A stretch of 12,097 nucleotides of DNA from an uncultured Verrucomicrobia subdivision 3 bacterium (GTDB lineage: Bacteria > Verrucomicrobiota > Verrucomicrobiae > Limisphaerales > CAMLLE01): assembly GCA_946480555.1 (NCBI GenBank), contig CAMLLE010000029.1, positions 1-12,097 on the forward strand, written 5' to 3'. The notes under the pieces are model-generated. The model was not told the DNA's origin, did not search any database, and worked only from the letters and a program-made list of their open reading frames with translations. The position numbers and the translations under genes were made by a program. Shown piece after piece: positions 7,843 to 12,097 of this stretch; positions within the stretch are counted from its first letter, which is position 1; each line of letters opens with the position of its first letter.

Positions 7843-8376
7843 CTACCAGCGCTGCGGGAATATTCCCTGCAAGGCGATGCAGAAGTTCAGCGTGAGGTAC
7901 GGTTGCATGTTGTTATGCGGCAATCCGCCGCCTGCAGGGGGAAGCGCCTGTGGAGCCATTGCCGTCGTGGCCGGCCCCGAGTTTCCCTGCACATACATGG
8001 AACCGCCGGTCGGCACACCCAGGCTCATTTCCGCCTCTGGGATCAACGCATTCGCCGGATCGAGATTGTTCGCGGACATCGTGTGCGTGTGGAAGGGGAT
8101 CTCCGAGACGAGCAGCGTCACCGTTTCCACGCCGCCGATTTCGCCCTGGTCGCGCAGCGAAAGACCCTGGCCCTGGCCCGGCTGCATCGCGGCGCGGCCC
8201 TGCAGGTCGGGCAGCGCAAATGTAGATTTGCCATCGCCGCCATACACGGTGCCCAGCAGCGCGAACAGCGCGGTGTTCTGGCTGATGGGCATGATCTGGC
8301 CATCGCAGAACGCCCAGCCAGTGGGCGGGAAGTTGAACGGAAAGATCCGGATCTCAGCCACGAATTGGTCGGACAT
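7843..8376 (-). CDS. Tail-collar domain protein (MdpB/T4 gp12-like), copy 1
   Basis: 177 residues. The N-terminal block VAEIRIFPFNFPPTGWAFCD, then GQIMPISQN, ALFALLGTVYGGDG and FALPDLQGR (to residue 61) is the phage tail collar domain shared with microcystin-dependent protein MdpB. H96-T-H98 in EIPFHTHTM matches the HxH of T4 gp12 that, by known structure, coordinates a metal at the trimer axis. The C-terminus is HNNMQPYLTLNFCIALQGIF. The middle, about residues 100-150, is low-complexity and Pro/Ala/Gly-rich, unlike copies 2 and 3. No signal peptide and no cleavage site are seen. No SD is evident before the ATG; the stop of copy 2 lies 9 nt upstream. A trimeric fibre-tip or ligand-binding protein is plausible. 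The cellular role of these non-phage copies is not established. Confidence 0.9.
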   Translation of the reverse strand: MSDQFVAEIRIFPFNFPPTGWAFCDGQIMPISQNTALFALLGTVYGGDGKSTFALPDLQGRAAMQPGQGQGLSLRDQGEIGGVETVTLLVSEIPFHTHTMSANNLDPANALIPEAEMSLGVPTGGSMYVQGNSGPATTAMAPQALPPAGGGLPHNNMQPYLTLNFCIALQGIFPQRW

Positions 8377-8385
8377 AATTCTGAA

Positions 8386-8907
8386 TCAGGTTTGGGACGG
8401 GAAAACGCCGTAGAGCGAAATGATGTAATTCAGGCAGAGAAATGGCTGGGTGTTGTCGTGCGGCTGGCTGCCACCGGCGGGTGAGACCGCCGAAGCATTC
8501 AGGGCCGTGGTGGGCGAATCCAGAATGTAAGGTTTCACGGAGGAAGTGCTCGCGGCGATGACGTTGCCTTGCGGATTCGTCGAGGTGCCGTTCGCGGTGC
8601 TGGCGACGAATGGATGCGTGTGATTGGGGATTTGTTGAGTGGACAACGTCTCCTGTTCCGTGCCGAACATCTCGCCGATCTGATACGTCGTGCCGTCCGG
8701 TCCGGTGCCCATGTGGATCGGCACCCGGCTGGCCAGGTTCGGCAGGTTGAACGTCTCCTCGCCATCGCCCCCATAGGTGGTGCCGATGAGCTGGAAAAGA
8801 ACTTCATTTTCCGAGATTGGCAGCGTCTGGCCTTCGCAAAACATCCAGCCATTCGGGGCGAAGTTGCCCGCGAACATTCGAATTTCCCCCACCATTGGTT
8901 CTGGCAT
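8386..8907 (-). CDS. Tail-collar domain protein (MdpB/T4 gp12-like), copy 2
   Basis: 173 residues. It has the same collar block (VGEIRMFAGNFAPNGWMFCE, GQTLPISEN, LIGTTYGGDG, FNLPNLASRVPIHMG), then H96-T-H98 in QIPNHTHPF and a C-terminus HDNTQPFLCLNYIISLYGVF. It is the most divergent of the three: AGNF replaces FNF, EVLFQL replaces ALFALL, and CLNYIISLYGVF replaces LNFCIALQGIF. The Ser/Thr/Asn-rich middle (about 100-148) is unrelated in detail to the other two. AAGGAG (8912-8917) lies 4 nt before the ATG, a strong ribosome-binding site. It starts 14 nt after the stop of copy 3. With three non-identical chains per operon, hetero-assembly or three separate specificities are both possible. Confidence 0.9.
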   Translation of the reverse strand: MPEPMVGEIRMFAGNFAPNGWMFCEGQTLPISENEVLFQLIGTTYGGDGEETFNLPNLASRVPIHMGTGPDGTTYQIGEMFGTEQETLSTQQIPNHTHPFVASTANGTSTNPQGNVIAASTSSVKPYILDSPTTALNASAVSPAGGSQPHDNTQPFLCLNYIISLYGVFPSQT

Positions 8908-8921
8908 AAAGCTCCTTCAGT

Positions 8922-9422
8922 TCAGTTTTGCGACGGGAAAATGCCCTGCAACGCGATGCAGAAATTCAGCACCAGCGTGGGCATCATGTTGTTGTGCGGC
9001 TGACTGCCGCCCACGCTCGAAACCGTGGCGGGATTGATGGTCACCAGCTGCGCGGGCGCCGAATAAAGATTGTTCACCGGGCCGAGATAATTTCCCGTCG
9101 GATCGGTGGTCTGGTTCGAACTGCTGTTTGCGGCCATGACGGAATGCATGTGCGTGGGCAGTTGCTGAATGTTCACCGTCACCGCCGTGCTGCCAGCCGT
9201 TTCGCCGAGCGTGTGACCCGCGCCCATGTGGATCGGCACGCGGCCGCGAAGGTTCGGCAGAGCGAAAGTGGTCTGCCCGTTGCCGCCATAGGTCGTGCCC
9301 AGCAAGGCAAAGAGCGCCTGGTTCTGGTTGATCGGCAGGAACTGTCCGTTGCAAAACGCCCAGCCTTTCGGCGGGAAGTTGAACGAGAAAATTTTGATTT
9401 CGGAGAGAAACGGTTCGGACAT
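8922..9422 (-). CDS. Tail-collar domain protein (MdpB/T4 gp12-like), copy 3
   Basis: 166 residues. The collar block reads LSEIKIFSFNFPPKGWAFCN, GQFLPINQN, ALFALLGTTYGGNG, FALPNLRGRVPIHMGAGH. H91-M-H93 in LPTHMHSV is the HxH metal-type motif. The C-terminus HNNMMPTLVLNFCIALQGIF is nearly the same as in copy 1, so copies 1 and 3 look like the closer pair. The middle (about 95-145) is Ser/Asn/Thr-rich (SSSNQTTDPTGNYLG). AGAGGAA (9429-9435) lies 6 nt before the ATG, a good ribosome-binding site. It is the first collar gene of the operon, 15 nt after DUF6916. No portal, sheath, baseplate, lysis or packaging gene is present, so this is not a recognisable prophage remnant. Confidence 0.9.
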   Translation of the reverse strand: MSEPFLSEIKIFSFNFPPKGWAFCNGQFLPINQNQALFALLGTTYGGNGQTTFALPNLRGRVPIHMGAGHTLGETAGSTAVTVNIQQLPTHMHSVMAANSSSNQTTDPTGNYLGPVNNLYSAPAQLVTINPATVSSVGGSQPHNNMMPTLVLNFCIALQGIFPSQN

Positions 9423-9437
9423 GGATTCTTCCTCTGG

Positions 9438-9749
9438 TTAGGTGAAGACGGCTTCGTATTGCATTTGCTTCCCGGAGACTCCGAGTGGCACGAGAAAAAC
9501 ATCAAGGTCGCCGAGCGTCTGATTGTGCAGCCGATACGTGTGCTGCCTCGCCCAGGGCGTGGCCGGACCGTGAAACAACAGCGAGAACGGTTCGCTGCGC
9601 ACCCGCTCCGATTTCGGCGCTTGCAGATCCAAATCGGTGACGGCGGCCAGCGACAGCTCCAGCGTTTCGCCGCCGCCTGCATGGAGAACGAACTTCTGCT
9701 CCAACGCCTGCTTAAAGTCTTCTTTGGTCAAGGTCTTCAAGACGAACAA
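9438..9749 (-). CDS. DUF6916-family protein, first gene of the collar operon
   Basis: 103 residues from TTG at 9749. A second TTG at 9740 would give MKTLTKEDFKQALEQKF, the better fit to the family N-terminus, and may be the true start; no SD is clear at either. The core LELSLAAVTDLDL, then FSLLFHGPATPWARQHTYRL and GDLDVFLVPLGVSGKQMQYE, follows the DUF6916 pattern: FxLxFxGP followed by a Tyr-rich strand and xxVFLVPxxxxxxxxYExxF. It has no export signal, in contrast to the Tat-type copy at 6794-7189. It lies upstream of three collar genes with a 15-nt gap and is presumably co-transcribed. Function unknown; a chaperone or accessory role for the collar proteins is a guess from constant neighbourhood. 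Confidence 0.85.
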   Translation of the reverse strand: MFVLKTLTKEDFKQALEQKFVLHAGGGETLELSLAAVTDLDLQAPKSERVRSEPFSLLFHGPATPWARQHTYRLHNQTLGDLDVFLVPLGVSGKQMQYEAVFT

Positions 9750-9811
9750 TGCAATCGCCGTTACGATTATCCGAGAATTTGCTCACGTTTTATCGGCACT
9801 GCGTCCTCTGG

Positions 9812-10543
9812 CTAAAGGCTTTTCTCCGGCGAACCAGGAACTTCAGCCGGCTGCCGATCACCTTCCATCAATCCGCGAATTTCCTCAACTGGCGGCACAT
9901 CGTATTTCGCATACCACATTCCGACATGGCCAAAAGCGTCGTGCCACGCCGGACAAATCACTTCGTCCGACACGTTCTCGAGCATGGCGCGGCACTCGGA
10001 CGATCCCACTGGAATCGCAACGACGATTCGCTTCGGCTGCAATTGACGGATTGCGTCAACGCTGGCACGAACCGTGGCTCCCGTGCGCACGCCGTTGTCG
10101 ATGAGCAAAACCGTTCTGCCGGAAATCTCAACCGGTGCCCGCGCTCCGCGACAAAGCTGCGTGCGTTGGATGAGGGTTTCCTTCGCATCGGCGATAAAGC
10201 TTCTCAATGCCGGTTCCGCCCTGGCCTCCAATTCGGGCAGCCGCTGATTGAGCACAAGATGGCCGGCGACCGTCGCTGCGCAGACCGGGAGGTTGGGCCC
10301 GTGAGGTGCCAGAAGCTTGCGCACCAGGACTGTGTCCGTCGGAAGCTGCAAATCATCTCCCGCCGCCACCGCCGCCGGCACGCCGCCCCGCACCAGGGCG
10401 AGGACGAGGGCATCCGGGTCGCGCCGATAATGCTTCAGCAGCGGCGCGAGCAGCTTTCCGCCGGCGCGCAGGTCGGGAATCAGCGACGCTTGATTTCGCC
10501 GCAGCGCGCTGCGTGGCGAATCATTGGTTCGCGGATCGGGCAT
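9812..10543 (-). CDS. Phosphoribosyltransferase-family protein with altered PRPP loop
   Basis: 243 residues from ATG at 10543. The frame also has an ATG at 10669, which would add 42 Arg/Ser-rich residues unlike the family, so I prefer the shorter form; SD signals are poor at both. The PRTase fold shows in DLRAGGKLLAPLLKHY, ALVLALVRGGVPAAVAAGDD, VLVRKLLAPHGPNLPV and the PRPP loop GRTVLLIDNGVRTGATVRAS, followed by KRIVVAIPVGS. PRTases transfer 5-phosphoribose from PRPP; in this stand-alone group the acceptor is usually not known. The two consecutive acidic residues normal in the loop (DDG) are here D149-N150. Acidic-to-Asn changes there can weaken ribose binding, so activity may be altered. It lies 62 nt upstream of the DUF6916-collar operon on the same strand and could share a transcript. 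It is divergent from the secreted protein at 10786. Confidence 0.85.
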   Translation of the reverse strand: MPDPRTNDSPRSALRRNQASLIPDLRAGGKLLAPLLKHYRRDPDALVLALVRGGVPAAVAAGDDLQLPTDTVLVRKLLAPHGPNLPVCAATVAGHLVLNQRLPELEARAEPALRSFIADAKETLIQRTQLCRGARAPVEISGRTVLLIDNGVRTGATVRASVDAIRQLQPKRIVVAIPVGSSECRAMLENVSDEVICPAWHDAFGHVGMWYAKYDVPPVEEIRGLMEGDRQPAEVPGSPEKSL

Positions 10544-10785
10544 GCGCGGAGACTGCCGGAGGCGGCAGTTGAAATGAAGTTCTTTTGCAGATTTTGTCTG
10601 CCGCCGCGGAACCTGCGCCGAGGACGGGCGCGCTCCGTCGCCGAAGTTTTCAGACAGACTCTCAAACATCCAAACTCAACACGGCGGAAGTCCCGGGAGC
10701 AAAAGTAATTCGGAACAAAAACATCGCTAAAGTTTTCGGTCAAAACGCCAATAGAAAGCTTCACGTGGTGTACACCTGGCTATCA
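10544..10785. promoter_or_regulatory. Divergent intergenic region between the PRTase and the secreted giant
   Basis: About 240 bp (115 bp if the PRTase starts at 10669). It must hold promoters for both genes. The right part (10700-10770) is clearly more A/T-rich than its flanks, as expected of a promoter, but I see no convincing -35/-10 pair or operator repeat. Confidence 0.3.
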
Positions 10786-12097
10786 ATGAAACCGGCTTTC
10801 CTATTACGGACCGTTCCCGTCGTCGCCCTTCTTCTCACCCAATCCGTCTCGGCACAATCCGGCGGACCGGGAGCAACCTTGGTCTTCGACGGCAGCAGCC
10901 AATACGTCGATCTCGCGTCAGCTCCCACCCTGGGCAGCACGTTTACCGAGGAGGCGTGGATCTTTCCGCAACCGGCGGACGACGGGTTTCACGGCCTGCT
11001 CGGTTACGAACCGTTGGCTGGCTCATCGCAGCGGCCACCAAGCCTTTGGATTCATGGCCAGACCGGATTGCATGGCGGTTTCGGCGATGGTGCGAATTGG
11101 CATTCCTGGACCACCTCGACCGGCTTGCTGCAAAAGAATGAATGGAATCACATTGCGGCGACTTACGACGGCAGCGTGTATCGGGTGTATGTGAACGGCG
11201 CGCTCGTCCTGTCGAACGCCGTCACCGCTGTTCCGGTCGTGCAACCGCTGCAGCACATCGGCCGGGTTGATAATTTCTTTCCCGGCGCCATCGATGAAGT
11301 GCGGATTTGGAACACGGCGCGAACGGCCGAGCAAATCCAGCTGCTCATGCATCACCGGTTGACCGGTTCAGAAACCGGGCTGGTGGCTTATTATCATTTC
11401 GATGAAGGTTCCGGCGCCTCCACCGCGGACGCCGCGCCCGCATCTGGTTCAAGCACGGGTTCGTTGATTGGCAATCCTGTCTGGCTCGGTTCCACCGCAC
11501 CGATCGGCCTCAGCGCCACGATGCGCGATGAACTCGTCCTCGACGCCGATGGCGATGGCAAAGTCAGTCCCGGCGACAAGATTCGTTACACGATCGTTCT
11601 GACCAACAGCTCGGGAACCACCTTGAGTGGAGCCCAGTTCAACAGCGTTCTCGGCACCAATGCCACGCTCGTTCCCGGATCGCTAAACACATCTCCGGTT
11701 GCGCGTCCGGACGCCTACAATGCGATCGGCAACACCTTGCTCACGGTGAATTCGGCGGCTGGGGTGCTTGCAAACGACAGCGATGCCGATTCGGATGCGC
11801 TCGTCGTGGATGCTTACGACGTCACCAGCGTCAACGGCGGAACCGTCTCGCTGAACACGGGCGACGGCAGTTTCACCTTCCTGCCCGCAGCGGGATTCAC
11901 CGGCACGGACACCTTCAGTTACACGATTGCAGACACCAAAGGCGTGAAGAGCACGGCCACCGCAACGATCGCGGTGACGAACATGGTTTGGTATGTCGAT
12001 GCCGCGGCGGCGCCAGGCGGCGATGGGCGCTCGACCAAGGCGTTCCAGGACTTCACGAGCTTGAACGGCAACGGCGGCTCGGGCGATGTCGATGGTG
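10786..12097 (+). CDS. Secreted multidomain LamG / EF-hand-like / cadherin-like protein, 3' end beyond window
   Basis: 437 residues are present and the frame is open at the right edge. Residues 1-23 form a signal peptide (VVALLLTQSVSA, then QS). Residues about 30-235 are a LamG/concanavalin-like carbohydrate- or ligand-binding domain: LVFDGSSQYVDLASAPTLG, WNHIAATYDGSVYRVYVNG, GAIDEVRIWNTARTAEQI, LVAYYHFDEGSGAS. DADGDGKVSPGD (about 251-262) is a full EF-hand-type calcium loop (D1, D3, D5, G6, V8, D12), running into GDKIRYTIVLTNSSGTTLSG of DUF11/isopeptide-type repeats. Residues about 305-396 are a cadherin-like Ig repeat (RPDAYNAIGNTLL, GVLANDSDADSDALVV, GSFTFLPAAGFTGTDTFSYT). WYVDAAAAPGGDGRSTKAFQ opens what is usually a right-handed beta-helix. 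A large calcium-stabilised adhesin or exo-surface protein is likely. No strong SD precedes the ATG. The anchor or sorting domain would lie past the window. Confidence 0.9.
   Translation, partial: MKPAFLLRTVPVVALLLTQSVSAQSGGPGATLVFDGSSQYVDLASAPTLGSTFTEEAWIFPQPADDGFHGLLGYEPLAGSSQRPPSLWIHGQTGLHGGFGDGANWHSWTTSTGLLQKNEWNHIAATYDGSVYRVYVNGALVLSNAVTAVPVVQPLQHIGRVDNFFPGAIDEVRIWNTARTAEQIQLLMHHRLTGSETGLVAYYHFDEGSGASTADAAPASGSSTGSLIGNPVWLGSTAPIGLSATMRDELVLDADGDGKVSPGDKIRYTIVLTNSSGTTLSGAQFNSVLGTNATLVPGSLNTSPVARPDAYNAIGNTLLTVNSAAGVLANDSDADSDALVVDAYDVTSVNGGTVSLNTGDGSFTFLPAAGFTGTDTFSYTIADTKGVKSTATATIAVTNMVWYVDAAAAPGGDGRSTKAFQDFTSLNGNGGSGDVDG

Noticed and set aside
7603..8484. A 293-residue + strand frame
   Set aside because: Antisense over the GNAT and first collar genes; no family-like content.
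7372..9749. Prophage or tailocin remnant
   Set aside because: Only collar-domain proteins are present. There is no integrase, portal, capsid, sheath, tube, baseplate, holin or lysin gene, and flanking genes are chromosomal types.
9749..10708. A 319-residue + strand frame
   Set aside because: Antisense of the phosphoribosyltransferase, whose PRPP loop is clear on the - strand; the + product is Arg/His-rich without motifs.

Overview
This looks like an environmental (probably metagenome-assembled) contig from a Verrucomicrobiota-like bacterium. The support is inferential. It carries a giant FecR-TPR-beta-barrel fusion, a GH88 glycuronyl hydrolase, a LamG/cadherin-like secreted giant, a tail-collar (MdpB-like) cassette with DUF6916 proteins, moderate GC (about 58 % where I counted), and heptamer or CGCA-type repeats between genes. 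No rRNA, tRNA, CRISPR array, transposase or phage structural module is visible.

Layout. Bases 1 to about 280 are foreign: a 77 % GC fragment encoding, on the + strand, the N-terminal region of an M28-family metallopeptidase of the kind seen in high-GC Gemmatimonadota-like genomes. It runs directly into the 3' end of a - strand gene with no intervening sequence, most simply an assembly chimera. From about 263 to 3739 (-) lies a very large outer-membrane protein: signal peptide, FecR-like domain, TPR array, TonB-receptor-type barrel, no visible plug. A 427-bp intergenic stretch with heptamer repeats and several hairpins follows. Next come a GH88 unsaturated glycuronyl hydrolase (-) and a PA0069-type radical SAM protein (-). 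Divergent from the latter is a Tat-signal DUF6916 protein (+).

The segment 7372-9749 (-) is a tight five-gene operon, in transcription order DUF6916, three tail-collar paralogues, GNAT acetyltransferase, with gaps of 3 to 15 nt. The three collar proteins share N- and C-terminal blocks and an HxH motif that in phage T4 gp12 binds metal at the trimer axis, but differ in the middle. This is the best candidate here for an uncharacterised system. A phosphoribosyltransferase with an altered PRPP loop (-) precedes it. Divergent from that, a secreted LamG plus EF-hand-like plus cadherin-like protein (+) starts at 10786 and runs off the right edge.

The GH88 enzyme, the barrel protein and the secreted giant fit a polysaccharide-degrading, surface-active lifestyle. 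No complete polysaccharide-utilisation locus is present.
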